A DNA stretch of 64,000 nt from Panax quinquefolius (GCA_020205615.1 JAINUW010000096.1:186001-250000), one strand, 5' to 3'. Positions 12,931-24,654 are shown, counted from the stretch's first letter. The notes: generated from the letters alone by a model not told the origin. A program made the numbers and translations.

Positions 12931-13190
12931 ATATTTGAGGGTTTTAGAAATGGGTTTTGTACTGGGGTCAATACAAAATTCGATTTCATGCTCTAGGGGT
13001 AGTTTAAGAAGTCTTCAAGAATACGCTAGGAAATTTATTAATAATAGAAATATCATTCAAAACTGTGACTCTCATCCAAAACTTGGATAGTACGTCACAT
13101 TGATACCAACTGTGACTTTTATCCTTTAACCTAGATAGCACCTCACAATGATACCTATCAACTCACCATCTTCTTTCACGATGTCGCCTA
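12931..13190 (-). pseudogene. Pol relic with deletion junction and PBS-like piece (element C)
   Basis: Read on the minus strand, a fragment of the protease-RT linker (like NDISIVNEFPDVFPEE, then LEPGTKPIS) runs straight into a piece resembling the RNase H motif SLKYF. The RT between them is gone. Next to it, 13083-13110 reads GTCACAGTTGGTATCAATG on the minus strand, a copy of an LTR end joined to a PBS. The same arrangement is in F at 57236-57440, so the rearrangement is ancestral to both. Confidence 0.6.
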
Positions 13191-13613
13191 CAGAAAGTCT
13201 GGCCTTGGTGCATTCCACACAAGGAAGTCAACAACGAAAGGTTCGGGAATCTTTACTTATGGCTTGATATGACAATGATTGACTTTAGTGGTTTGGTTAC
13301 TTGAATTCGCACAACAGGTTGGTTATGAATATAAAAGCTAACAACCTTACGAAAAACATGATGAGTAGTTAACCAATTGATTCCTAAAATCACATCAAAG
13401 GCTAGTATTTTCAAAAAATAAGATCGACAAGTAACGTGAAAGTGTTTATTTGAATCAAACAAGATTTAAAAACAGTAGAGGTAACAAAGGCTCCTACTAA
13501 CGAAGTTTCTACCAATAGGTCAAAGTCTAACTTCTCCGGAGTCAAATTTAAACGTTAAACGCAAGCAAGAAAGATAAAATAATGGGTAGAATCGGTATCT
13601 TATAAGGTATATA
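13191..13613 (-). pseudogene. Protease fragment of element C (retropepsin-like, RVP_2 type)
   Basis: The minus strand encodes a degenerate retropepsin-like domain: near 13585-13600 the active-site DTG reads D-T-D, followed by STHYF. Further on come LNLTPEKLDF and KILAFDVILGINWL, as in the proteases of A and G. Its role would be maturation of the gag-pol polyprotein. The frame is interrupted several times, and element D separates it from gag at 13613. The 5' part of the domain should resume at 21341. Confidence 0.75.
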
Positions 13614-14813
13614 TGTAAGACCCCGAATTTTATGAAATAAAAGTATTCAATTTTCCTATTTAGTAAATGGTTAAATTGATAAAAGGTTAAAGTTAAGGGT
13701 GATATGAAATTTTTTCAAAATACTCAAGTGGTTATAAAATATTCATTGTTGTGGGGAATATTCGTTTAGTCGTGGAATATTCTTTCATCGAGGAGAATAT
13801 TAAATGCGACGGTAGTAGTCATTTGTGGGCCCATAATGAGAATAAGCATCGGATGGAGAAAAGCGACAAATTTGAGTTTTTATAAATAACAGCGTAATCG
13901 TTATCAATTAACCTTTGTTGGAATACCGGTTGGTAAAAGTAAAGTAATACGTTATTGCACAAATGCACTGCGGTATTACGATAAGTATTTTTCAATTATT
14001 GATTCTTACGTGAGAAGGCACTACTCAATAATTGTTACGATAATTATTGTTCAATATTTTATTTTATTGATTCAATAATTGCGTGTTGATATTTTATATT
14101 ATTGTTGTTCAATAATTATCAACGCTTAAGATTTCCCATTATCGGATCAATAATTCATATTATTTGAATAATATTATTAGATAGCATTATTGGCAATGTC
14201 TAGAAAGTTACATCAATGAGAGGTTTGGTCACCTAATTGCGGCGCATGAGGAGAAATTCTTATTGGAAAGCCCCTCTTTCCTGAGGAGCGGCTTTTGGTT
14301 ATCATAAATGTGATTACGTAATATTATTTGTGAATAATTAATTATTGATTCATATGATAAGAAAATATTTATTTGATGTGGATATAAATGATGGATTTAT
14401 TTATGTGGTTATAAATGAAGGAATTAATGTTGAGGTATTTTATCAAGTATTTTGTCAGTTGGAGGTATTAAAAGATAAAATCAAATTGTTCTTATAGCTT
14501 TATTGTGTGAGTTATAATATTTAATCCAAACCGTTGGATCGTTGTAATTTTTGGATATGTTATACATATATAAGTTGAGTATATGTCCACAAATTTTGAA
14601 CCGATTAAAAATGAGCGTATAATTTATTATGAATTTTAAGAGGTGGTGATTCGTAAATTAGGTTATAAATGATTTTGGTGGAAAATTCTAGAATTGGTGG
14701 GCCCCACTTTTGGTTGGTGAGAAATGTGCTCAATTGAATTTTTAAATGTGGTGGGTGGGAATAGTAGCGAGTAAAGCCATCGGGGTTGCTTGGTCAAGTC
14801 TGCTAAAATTTTC

Positions 14814-14823
14814 CTATAAATAG
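14814..14823 (+). promoter_or_regulatory. TATA box of D 5' LTR
   Basis: CTATAAATAG followed by AGGGCTAAGTTAGAATTGAA, the leader shared with G LTRs. Confidence 0.65.
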
Positions 14824-15240
14824 AGGGCTAAGTTAGAATTGAAAATCACACCGAAACATAAGCTTTCTCTCTTTTCTTTCTAGATTATTGAGTGTAATTT
14901 GTGAGTATTTAGATACTTGGTGAGTTGATATTCATCGGTCTGCAAGTTTCCTTGACGTCATATCCGATATCCATCGGAAGTCTTTGCGCTCTCTTTTGAG
15001 GTAAGGGATAGTAAGGGATAGTAAGGATATTAAGGGATGTTATATTCTTCATAATAATGTTATTCTTTCAATATCATTATCTTTGAAATATTGGTATGGA
15101 TTTTATTGTGGAATTTCTACCTTTTTGAGTCGGGGTTCTTATTCACGTTATCTAAGACTATTCACGTATCATGACACTATTCATATATATGACATTATTT
15201 ATGTATATGACATTATTTACGTATATCTGATCTTTTATAT

Positions 15241-15421
15241 GCGAATTTGAGTACTATTCACGAGTTCTTATTCATGAGTTACTATTCACGAGTTCTTATT
15301 CATGAGTTACTATTCACGAGTTACTATTCACGAGTTACTATTCATGAGTTACTATTCACGAGTTACTATTCATGAGTTCTTATTCACGAGTTACTATTCA
15401 CGAGTTACTATTCACTGGTAC
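15241..15421. repeat. Minisatellite in D 5' LTR leader
   Basis: About a dozen direct repeats of a 13-14 bp unit, ACTATTCACGAGTT with the variants CATGAGTT and TCTTATTCA. It follows a shorter run of TATATGACATTATTTACG. It sits just after the leader, where other LTR families carry different minisatellites. Confidence 0.85.
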
Positions 15422-15769
15422 TATTCACAATAAAATTGGTTTCTTTTTCGACCAAATTATCGTTGATTTATGAATCTTACTCTTGAAATTAAAACCATGT
15501 TTTGATTATATTATTTTTATATAACATTCTTATAACTCTAATGATGATATTTCTCTTTGACTTGAGTTTAAAGATGGGTAGATTATTGGTATGATCGTGA
15601 CCATAGGGTTCTCTTTGGCAAGAAGTGCAAAAGTTGAATTGTCGACCGTAGTATGATCATGACCATTGAATTTACAATTGAATATTTTTAACTTAAGTGC
15701 AAAGGTGAATTGATCGACATGGTTATAATTATTGTTATATAACTTACGAAATGATTATGTATTTCTTTG

Positions 15770-16135
15770 ATATATGAATATCTTTGGCTCGTTGTGCAAA
15801 GATGATTGTTGTTGAATATCTTTTTGCTTTGTAGTGCAAAGATGAATTATTGATGAATATCTTTGGCTCGTAATGCAAAGATGACTGTTGTTGAATATCT
15901 TTTGCACATTGTAGTAGTGTTAAAAGATGAATTATTGATGAATATCTTTGGCTCGTAATGCAAAGATGACTGTTGTTGAATATCTTTGCTTTGTAGTGCA
16001 AAGATGAATTATTGATGAATATCTTTGGCTCGTAATGCAAAGATGACTTTGTTGTTGAATATCTTTGCTTTGTAGTGTAAAGATGGGCTGTTTATGAATA
16101 TCTTTGGTCTGTAGTAAAAAAAGATGAATTTATTA
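15770..16135. repeat. Hairpin-unit array in D 5' LTR
   Basis: Nine or ten repeats of GAATATCTTTGGCTCGTAAT-type units, each closing with GCAAAGATGA. Every unit can fold as ATCTTTG/CAAAGAT with a 9-11 base loop. Spurious minus-strand ORFs follow the repeat. Confidence 0.85.
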
Positions 16136-16746
16136 GTATGATTATGAGCGAGGCGTGATTTGGTATAACCATGATATTTGATGTTTCGGGTAAAGACGGT
16201 GATGAAAATTATCTTCGTCTCTGGATGAGAAGAGAATTTAGAATCACAATTATGATTATGAGTTATTCATATGATTGTGGAAAGGAACTGTTGATTGATG
16301 TTCTGAGGATAAAATATTGTTGGTGGACTTTTAACGTGGGAGAAGATAATAGACTTTATAGTCTATTTGACTCTTTTAATGGATTGCTTTCGTTCAAATT
16401 TTAACTATGGTTGAAAAGTTTTATCATCTACCATATGTTCTAAATCTCTAATTCATTCTTGATGAAGACTATTGATAATTTATTTATCTTTAGTCATAAT
16501 ATTCTTTCTTGAGCTAGTTGTGCTCACCCTTTTGTTTCACAATTCCTTTAGGGTAATAAAAGTGCAAATTTGGGTTGGCCGGGGATAATAAGGGAATAGA
16601 GCGGTGTGGTCTATAGTTGTTGAGGTTCTCCCTAAAAAGAGTATGAAAATAATTTTATTGAGGGCTTTAGTGTGTTGTATTTTATACATCATTTAATAGT
16701 TATTTTGGTGAATTAAATAGGGTGAAAGCGAACCCAACTTTGGAAG

Positions 16747-17141
16747 GTGTTTTGTCCTTTATCATACAAGATGTCTAATGACATACAAACAAACTCGTGT
16801 TATCATAAGACATGGTTGTGCTTTCATCCACTCTTTGAGTATATTTACAAGCACTACCTATATAATCTTGGTGTTTGTTTGGAGTATAATACCAAATTAG
16901 AGGCAGTGGAGATAATGATATGTCGAGAAGACTCGCCATTGGGAAGAATATGATAGTAATCTTCTTTGTTTTTCTTTGGGGTCTATTAGATCAACCAAGG
17001 ATAATTACGTGGCCATATGATATCTACCATAACCTAAAAGCATGGCCTCCCATGTACGAAGGTTTTCTTGAGTACTTCCCAAAGATTCTAATTTCTAAAA
17101 AGCAGGTTTTGACTATACCTTTATGTAAGGTGTCATTGTAA
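16747..17141 (+). other. ORF-like block in the R/U5 part of D 5' LTR, function unknown
   Basis: Two overlapping frames look protein-like. The first starts MSNDIQ and, allowing for one indel, continues VIIRHGCAHPL and YIYKHYLYNLGVC. The second contains FLWGLLDQPRIITWPYDIYH then EGFLEYFPKILIS. I do not recognise a family. The block recurs in the D 3' LTR and inside F (56850-57150). Between the D and F versions most codon differences change the amino acid, which argues against strong protein selection. It may be captured coding sequence or structured leader RNA. Confidence 0.35.
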
Positions 17142-17308
17142 CACGCTCACAGTTGGTATATATTTGTATCCAAACTCACAAAGATATGTGTTGTTGTATT
17201 TTGCACGACAATTGTTGTAATAAAGTTGTGTAGTTGTTTTATTGTACCATATATTTGGCGACTCGAGAATAGGTTGGATGGAATGGACCTATTTTGGGGG
17301 TCGTTACA

Positions 17309-17327
17309 TTTAATATCGAGCTTAGGG
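17309..17327 (+). other. Primer-binding site of element D (degenerate)
   Basis: TTTAATATCGAGCTTAGGG follows the LTR end. Elements A and C have TTGGTATCAAAGCTTAGGG, complementary to initiator Met tRNA. Confidence 0.65.
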
Positions 17328-17627
17328 ATATGATCTCTGGCGGAAATCGGGATTAGAACTAGGAGGGAGAGATGAGTAAATCATTCGCTAGTGTGTCCTA
17401 CCTAAGCTTATTTGTTGGTCATTCGTAATATCGGGATATTATGTGATATGTTAATTTGTTAATTTAACCCTTGTTTTGAAGATGTATTCTAGAATGATAT
17501 CGAAATACAGGAGGAGATGAGCAATGGAGAAATCATGATGTGACGAGGGGAGATAGAATCTAAAATGAAAGCAAGGTATTCTCAACTCTTGAAATACAGT
17601 GCGTAAATTTCGGGGACGAAATTTTAT

Positions 17628-17638
17628 AAGGAGGAGAT
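17628..17638 (+). other. Polypurine tract of element D
   Basis: AAGGAGGAGAT abuts TGTAAGACC of the 3' LTR. Confidence 0.8.
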
Positions 17639-18838
17639 TGTAAGACCTCAATTTTATGAAATAAAAGTATTCAATTTTCCTATTTAGTAAATGGTTAAAT
17701 TGATAAATGGTTAAAGTTAAGGGTGATATGAAATTTTTTCAAAATACTCAAGTGGTTATAAAATATTCATTGTTGTGGGGAATATTCGTTTAGTCGTGGA
17801 ATATTCTTTTACGCCGGAGAATATTAAATGCATGCCTAGCGATCATTTGGGCCCCATAATGAATAAGCGTCGGATGGAGAAAATGACAAATTTGAGTTTT
17901 TATAAATAACGGCGTAATCAATTCTCAATTAACTTCGTTGGAATACCCGGTTGGTAAAGTAAAATGTAATGGCGTTATTACACAAGAAAGAGCACCTGCG
18001 GTATTAGATAAAGATTTTTCAATTATTGATTCTTACGTGAGAAGACCACTACTCAATAATTGTTATAGTAATTATTGTTCAATATTTTATTTTATTGATT
18101 CAATAATTGTTGTGTTGATATTTTATATTATTGTTGTTCAATAATTATCACCGCATGTAGATTCCCATTATCGGATCAATAATTCATATTATTTGAATAA
18201 TATTATTAGATAGAATTATTAGCAATGTCTAGAAAGTTACATCGAGGAGAGGTTTGGTCACCTAATTGCCACGAGAAGGAGAAATTCTTATTGGAAAGCC
18301 CCTCTTCTGGGAAAGGCACTGGTTGTCATAAATGTGATTCGTAATATTATTTGTGAATAATTAATTATTGATTCATATGATAAGAAAATATTTATTTGAT
18401 GTGGATATAAATGATGGATTTATTTATGTGGTTATAAATGAAGGAATTAATGTTGAGGTATTTTATCGTATTTTGTCGATTGGAGGTATTAAAAGATAAA
18501 ATCGGGTGTTCTTTATAGCTTTATTGTGTGAGTTATAATATTTAATCCAAATACCGTTGGATCGTTGTAATTTTTGGATATGTTATACATATATAAGTTG
18601 AGTATATGTCCACAAATTTTGAACCGAATTAAAATGAGCGTATAATTTATTATGAATTTTAAGAGGTGATTGATTAGAGTAAATTAGGTTATAAATGATT
18701 TTGGTGGAAAATTCTAGAATTGGTGGGCCCCACTTTTGGTTGGTGAGAAATGTGCTTAATTGAATTTTTAAATGTGGTGGGTGGGAATAGTAGCAGGTAA
18801 AGCCATCAGGTTGCAGTCAGTCTCCTGCTAAAATTTTC

Positions 18839-18848
18839 CTATAAATAG
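18839..18848 (+). promoter_or_regulatory. TATA box of D 3' LTR
   Basis: CTATAAATAG, equivalent to 14814-14823. In the 3' LTR it could drive read-out into element C sequence. Confidence 0.6.
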
Positions 18849-19270
18849 AGGGGCTAAGTTAGAATTGAAAATCACACCGTAAACATAAGCTTTCTCTCTT
18901 TCTTTCTCTAGATTATTGAGTGTAATTTGTGAGTATTTAGATACTTGGTGAGTTGATATTCATCAAATCTGCAAGTTTCCTTGTCAAATCATATCAGATA
19001 TCCTGTCGGAAGTCTTTTGCTTCTTTTGAGGTAAGGGATAGTAAGGGATAGTAAGGGATATTAAGGGATGTTATATTCTTCATAATAATGTTATTCTTTC
19101 AATATCATTATCTTGAAATATTGGTATGGATTTTATTGTGGAATTTCTACCTTTTTGAGTCCTGGGTTCTTATTCACGATATCTCGGACTTGTCGTATTC
19201 ATATATATGACACTATTTATGTATATGACATTATTTACGATACTTCACAGATTATGTACTGAATACTGAG

Positions 19271-19465
19271 TAATTATTCACGAGTTACTATTCATGAGTT
19301 CTTATTCACGAGTTACTATTCATGAGTTCTTATTCACGAGTTACTATTCACGAGTTACTATTCATGAGTTACTATTCACGAGTTACTATTCATGAGTTAC
19401 TATTCATGAGTTCTATTCACGAGTTCTTATTCACGAGTTACTATTCACGAGTTACTATTCACAGG
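19271..19465. repeat. Minisatellite in D 3' LTR leader
   Basis: The same 13-14 bp unit as at 15241-15421 (ACTATTCACGAGTT), with a slightly different order of variants. Confidence 0.85.
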
Positions 19466-19809
19466 TACTATTCACAATAAAATTGGTTTCTTTTTACGAC
19501 CAAATTATCGTTGATTTATGAATCTTACTCTTGAAATTAAAACCATGTTTTGATTATATTATTTTTATATAACATTCTTATAACTCTAATGATGATATTT
19601 CTCTTTGACTTGAGTTTAAAGATGGGTAGATTATTGGTATGATCGTGACCATAGGTTCTCTTTGGCCGATGGTGCAAAAGTTGAATTGTTGGATGGTATG
19701 ATCATGACCATTGAATTTACAATTGAATATTTTTAACTTAAGTGCAAAGGTGAATTGATCAACATGGTTATAATTATTGTTATATAACTTCGAAATGATT
19801 ATGTATTTC

Positions 19810-20170
19810 TTTGATATATGAATATCTTTGGCTCGTTGTAAAGATGACTGTTGTTGAATATCTTTGCTTTGTAGTGCAAAGATGAATTATTGATGATGAA
19901 TATCTTTGGCTCAGTAATGCAAAGATGACTGTTGTTGAATATCTTTTTGCTTTGTAGTGCAAAGATGAATTATTGATGAATATCTTTGGCTCGTAATGCA
20001 AAGATGACTGTTGTTAAATATCTTTGCTTTTGTAGTCAAAGATGAATTATTGATGAATATCTTTGGCTCAGAATGCAAAGATGACTGCTTTTTGAATATC
20101 TTTAGCTTTGTAGTGTAAAGATGAACTGTTGATGAATATCTTTGGCCCGTGGTGCAAAGATGAATTTATT
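19810..20170. repeat. Hairpin-unit array in D 3' LTR
   Basis: Copy of the array at 15770-16135: repeated ATCTTTG/CAAAGAT hairpin units with variable CTCG, CTCAG or CCCG spellings in the loop. Confidence 0.85.
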
Positions 20171-20808
20171 AGTATGATTATGAGCAGAAGAACGTGATTT
20201 GGTATAACCATGATATTTGATGTTTTGGTAAAGACGGTGATGAAAATTATCTTTCATTCCGGATGAGAAGAGGAATTTAGAATCACAATTATGATTATGA
20301 GTTATTCATATGATTGTGGAAAGGAGGCTGTTGATTGATGTTACTGAGGATAAAATATTGTTGGTGGACTTTTAACGTGGAGAAGATAATAGACTTTATA
20401 GTCTATTTGACTCTTTTAATGGATTGCTTCGTTCACCGCAACTATGGTTGAAAAGTTTTATCATCTACCATATGTTCTAAATCTCGATTCATTCTTGATG
20501 AAGACTATTGATAATTTATTTATCTTTAGTCATAATATTCTTTCTTGGTAGTCAGGCTGCTCACCCTTTTGTTTCACAATTCCTTTCGTGTAATAAAAGT
20601 GCAAATTTGGGTTGAAATGGGGATAATAAGGGAATAGAACGGTGGTCTATAGTTGTTGAGGTTCTCCCTAAAGAGTATGAAAATAATTTTATTGAGGGCT
20701 TTAGTGTGTTTGTATTTTATACATCATTTAATAGTTATTTTGATGAATTAAATAGGGTGAGGCGAACCCAACTTTAGAAGGGTGGTGTTTTGTCACTATC
20801 ATACAAGA

Positions 20809-21143
20809 TGTTTAATGACATACAAACTCGTGTTATCATAAGACATGGTTGTGCTCATCCACTTCTTTGAGTATATTTACAAGCACTACCTATATAATCT
20901 TTGTGTTTGTTTGGAGTATAATAACAAATTAGAGCAGTGGAGATAATGATATGTCAAGAGAAGACTCGCCATTGGGAAGAATATGATAGTAATCTTCTTG
21001 TTTTTCTTTGGGGTTTATTAGATCAACCAAGGATAATTTCGTGGCCATATGATATCTACCATAACCTAAAAGCATGGCCTCCCGTATACGAAGGTTTCCT
21101 TGAGTACTTCCCAAAGATTCTAATTTCTAAAAGCAGTTTTTGA
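20809..21143 (+). other. ORF-like block in D 3' LTR (copy of 16747-17141)
   Basis: The longest clean frame (20937-21143, 68 codons) contains HWEEYDSNLLVFLWGLLDQP and WPPVYEGFLEYFPKILISK. The upstream half is in another frame. No known domain is recognised. The reverse-strand frame over the same bases is probably a shadow. Confidence 0.35.
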
Positions 21144-21340
21144 CTATACCTTTATGTAAGGTGTCATTATAGCGATACTTCTGATTGGTATATATTTGTA
21201 TCCAAACTCACAAAGATATGTGTTGTTGTATTTTGCACGACAATTGTTGTAATAAAGTTGTAGTTGTTTTTCGTACCATATATTTGGCGACTCAGAATGG
21301 GTTGGATGGAATGGACCTATTTTGGGGTCGTTACAATATA

Positions 21341-22649
21341 CTTCACAATTTATAATTAACTAACCCATGCTAACTTCATTCGGGTTACTCGCTTTTTGAG
21401 AAGTCACGAAAAATGCACTCCCTTACACTACCGATTTTGACTTTTCTGGAACGGTCTTTGGTGCCTCCATCCTAGCTGAACTTGTCTTCGGTGAACGATA
21501 AAATCGGGCTAAGTGACCTTCTTTTCCACAATTATAACATGCTTTGGACGTCATCATGCAGTTTGGACTGATATGTCCCTCCCCTCCGCATTTGAAACAT
21601 ATGATAGGTGGTCGTTCTCCTTCCTTAACAACGGGTGCTGGTGCTGACGTCTTTCCATCATTGTTGAATTTCGTCTTCTTGAAATTTCCATTCCTATTAT
21701 CTTGGCCATGGTTACCATCGAAATGGTTACCATTCTTGGCATGATAATTTCCCCCACGATGGTTATTGTTGTTAGATGGTGGTTGCCAACGGTACGATTA
21801 TTATTGTATTGTTGGTCGTTACCCTTTGGTTGTGCTGACTCATTATCGCTTGGCTCCAATAATCGAGCCCTATTCACAATATCCGAATACAAACAAAGTT
21901 TATGAGAAATTAGGTATTGACGTATATCGGGTTTCAAACCTCTTAAAACATTTGCGTCATTCGCTTCCTCATTATCGACCAAATGGGATGCAAACCGAGA
22001 TAACTTCGGCAAACTTTGCTCGACTTGATAAATTCCACCTCCTTCATGTGACCGAATACTTTAGGAAAGTACTTGTCGTTGAAACGACTCTTGGAACTTC
22101 TCCCAAGACATCTTGAGTGTGTCGGTCATGGGTAAGTTTCTGATTCCCACCGATGAATCTGCCTCTTCACCCAACATAAAGGTGGCAAATGAACCTTTTG
22201 TTCCTCTGAGCATCCCAAAACATCAAATATCTTGGTGATCTGCTTTAACCACGTCTCCGCCTTAAGTGGTTCTCGGCTTTCCCAAAAACTCCGGTGGTCC
22301 CAGCCTTGGGCTGCTTACGTGATCGAGGCGCATGGTTGCCATTATTTTCACCGCTTTATGGACGGAGCGCCTTTCTTTCGTTGTTGCATGAATTGCTCCT
22401 TAAAGCGCTTCACGGTGTGATGTTCGAGAGTTATCGGTGTTTTACCGCATTTTGGACGAGGATCTTCCTTCGCTATTGTTGCATTAATTGCATAAAGCCT
22501 CTGACCATCCCATCATTCACCATTTCATCGGTGTTATTGTTTTCATGAGGATTATTGTCCTCTGGTTGCACATTTTCCTGATTATTGATCTGTGGAGACT
22601 CAACGGTCTCCTGTGCTCCATTAATAATCTCAACATTCTCGGATGCCAT
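21341..22649 (-). pseudogene. gag: gag of element C (capsid and two zinc knuckles), broken
   Basis: The minus-strand start at 22649 gives MASENVEIINGAQETVES. Further on come a capsid-like stretch (HLVDNEEANDANVLRGLKPD) and two CCHC zinc knuckles at about 21498-21600: [14 protein letters not shown] and [14 protein letters not shown], the last Cys read as Tyr. Gag packages element RNA into particles. The region between about 22470 and 22012 is shifted out of frame. The downstream end (NPNEV, then CE) is cut by D just before the protease active site. The start is supported by the matching ATG context in A (26090) and G (29166). Confidence 0.85.
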
Positions 22650-22816
22650 TTTCAAACACTGCCACAAAATAAGGGTTAATTAACATATCACATATTATTC
22701 ATATACTCTGACCGACCAAACAAATACCACATAAACTTAGGTAGGTCATACTAGCGAAGGAATTTCCTGTCTCTCCCCTCCTAGTTCTTGTCTCACACCT
22801 TAGCCAGGGATCATAT

Positions 22817-22836
22817 CCCTAAGCTTTGATACCAAC
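22817..22836 (-). other. Primer-binding site of element C
   Basis: The minus strand reads GTTGGTATCAAAGCTTAGGG, next to the LTR at 22837. It matches the initiator Met tRNA type used by many plant LTR elements. Confidence 0.85.
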
Positions 22837-24654
22837 TGTGACGCCCCCAAAATTAGGTATTCATCACCCATTCTGAGTCGACAAATACATGGTACAAAAT
22901 ACAAATACAAACTTAATTATACAACTGTCGTGTAACATATGACAATACATAAACTGAAAGTTCTAATAGAATATTGTCATCTGACAATATCCATACTCAA
23001 GGAGTCCTCATTACATTTATTGTCACACTATTTAATGTAATAAATGAGGAATACTAATCTTTATCTTCGGGACCATCACTCTTTTTTCGACTCGTCCCGC
23101 CTATATTCTCATTTCAAGAGAACGGTGAAAGAAAGGGTGAGCTCAACTAGCCCAAGAAGAAATATTATGACTAAGATAATGCGAATAAATTATCAATAGT
23201 CTTCAACAATGTTAAACCGATAAAATACAATGTACAACCGGTTTAGCTCATGAATGAATACGCAATCCATTAAAAGAGTCAAGAGAGAATAAAGTCTACT
23301 ATCTTTTAGGTTTTAAAAGGTTTTCATCAATTTTTATATTTGAGACTCAAACTTAATAAATAAACCACCACATCTAATCATCCCTGCATCACTTGGCCAA
23401 GGATTTTCATTAAATCATCAATGGTTATGACTATACCGAATAAACCCTGGTCATAATCATACAAAAAACTATTCATCAATGCATTACAGGCCACTGAGAA
23501 CTTTTATCACATCATTTATAACAGGTCATGATTATACCGAATGATCCCTGGTCATAATCATACTAAGTCCATCTATGCACGTAAGCCAAAGATGACTTTC
23601 AACATAATATAACATGAGGATGATGTCAATGACATAATAATTCAATAAACAAGTTCAAGAATTAATTTATCCAAGAACCAATAACGTCCAAATTGTCAAC
23701 ATGATACTTCTTTATAGAGTAAAATTCAAGAATGCTCAGAAGAATATTTTCATGAAAATATACTGAATGAAGCGCAAATATCAAGGATATTCCACTAATT
23801 TCATGGAGTATAGAAGTCAAAACTTTAACCAACTGAGTATAAATAAGCATATATGAAATTGTAAATGGATTTTCACCTCTTTACGCAGAATCCAATATGC
23901 ACGGATCATTTTCACAATTTAATAAGGAATGAATACAAAGGATCATTCACCATGCATGTGATAATCCACATGTATAAAAGTTATTCCAATGAATAATAAA
24001 GAATGGAATAATGTATGATTCACCATGCATGCGATATGATCATCACATGTATAGGTTATTCTCAGCGTAATAATAAATGCGGAATAATAAATATGGAACC
24101 AGGTCAGGTGAAATTCACACCGATAGGATATTCCGACAGAATCGTAAATACAGAATAATAAATGATGGAACCAGGTCAGGTGAAATTCACACCAAACGTG
24201 ATATTCTGACAAAATAATAAATGACGGAATAATAAAATGGAACCGTGTCCGGTACAGATAGCATGCATAAAGATATATATTAAGAGAATAATAAAGACGA
24301 AATAATAAATGGAACCGAAGTCCGTATAGCATGAGACGAGGATATTCAGCGTAATAATAAAAGATGTAATAATAGAAGAATGTCACCGGTATAGGGTATT
24401 TTTCATGATACAAAGTTATTCAACGAGTAATAATAAAAATGGAATAATGAAGTTATCTTCTTGAATACAAAAGAAATAACATCCCCTACCGTAAAAAGAA
24501 GAATATTCGATCGATAGAGTAAGGATTTTCTTAAAGAAAACTTATACTATGTTCTTCGCTTCAAAGTTTCTTAAAACTCTTAAGGAAATACGCCAAGATT
24601 ATAGTAGAGAGAATTCTACGAACTTCGGTGTGTTTTCAATTCTAACTAAGCTTC

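Larger units (their letters stand above)
13614..17308 (+). repeat. 5' LTR of element D
   Basis: It runs from TGTAAGACCCCGAATTTT to GGGGGTCGTTACA. Contents in order: U3, TATA at 14814, GA/CT leader, 14-bp minisatellite, hairpin array, R/U5 with an ORF-like block, and the end motif TTTGGCGACTC. It matches 17639-21335 almost base for base in AT-rich parts. Confidence 0.92.
17309..17638 (+). other. Minimal interior of element D (PBS, leader, 3' tail)
   Basis: After the PBS comes the leader found before gag in G and A (GGGATATGATCTCTGG, then AACTAGGAGGGAGAGATGAG, then TTAATTTAACCC). It stops near where gag should start. A short bridge is followed by CGTAAATTTCGGGGACGAAA, the typical 3' end before the PPT. 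The coding region appears to have been lost in one deletion. The packaging leader and both priming sites remain. Confidence 0.85.
13614..21335 (+). mobile_element. Element D: very large LTRs with a 330-bp interior
   Basis: TGTAAGACCCC at 13614 and the end TTACA at 21335 are flanked by perfect duplications atata (13609-13613, 21336-21340). The LTRs are 3695 and 3697 bp, but only 330 bp lie between them: PBS, a leader like that before gag in G, then the 3' end of an element with a PPT. No gag or pol remains. LTR ends, PBS and leader are related to G, so it looks like a non-autonomous derivative moved by another element's proteins. The near-identity of its LTRs in AT-rich parts indicates a recent insertion. 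Confidence 0.92.
17639..21335 (+). repeat. 3' LTR of element D
   Basis: 3697 bp, same order as the 5' LTR. Differences from the 5' copy are mostly short clusters around C/G-containing words, often as indels, whereas AT stretches of 50-100 bp or more are identical. Confidence 0.92.

Noticed and set aside
15241..16135. Regular repeats resembling a CRISPR array
   Set aside because: Units are direct tandem repeats without unique spacers, inside a plant LTR. No cas genes.
21544..22548. Several plus-strand frames opposite gag of C
   Set aside because: Shadows of the minus-strand gag, which has recognisable zinc knuckles and capsid motifs.
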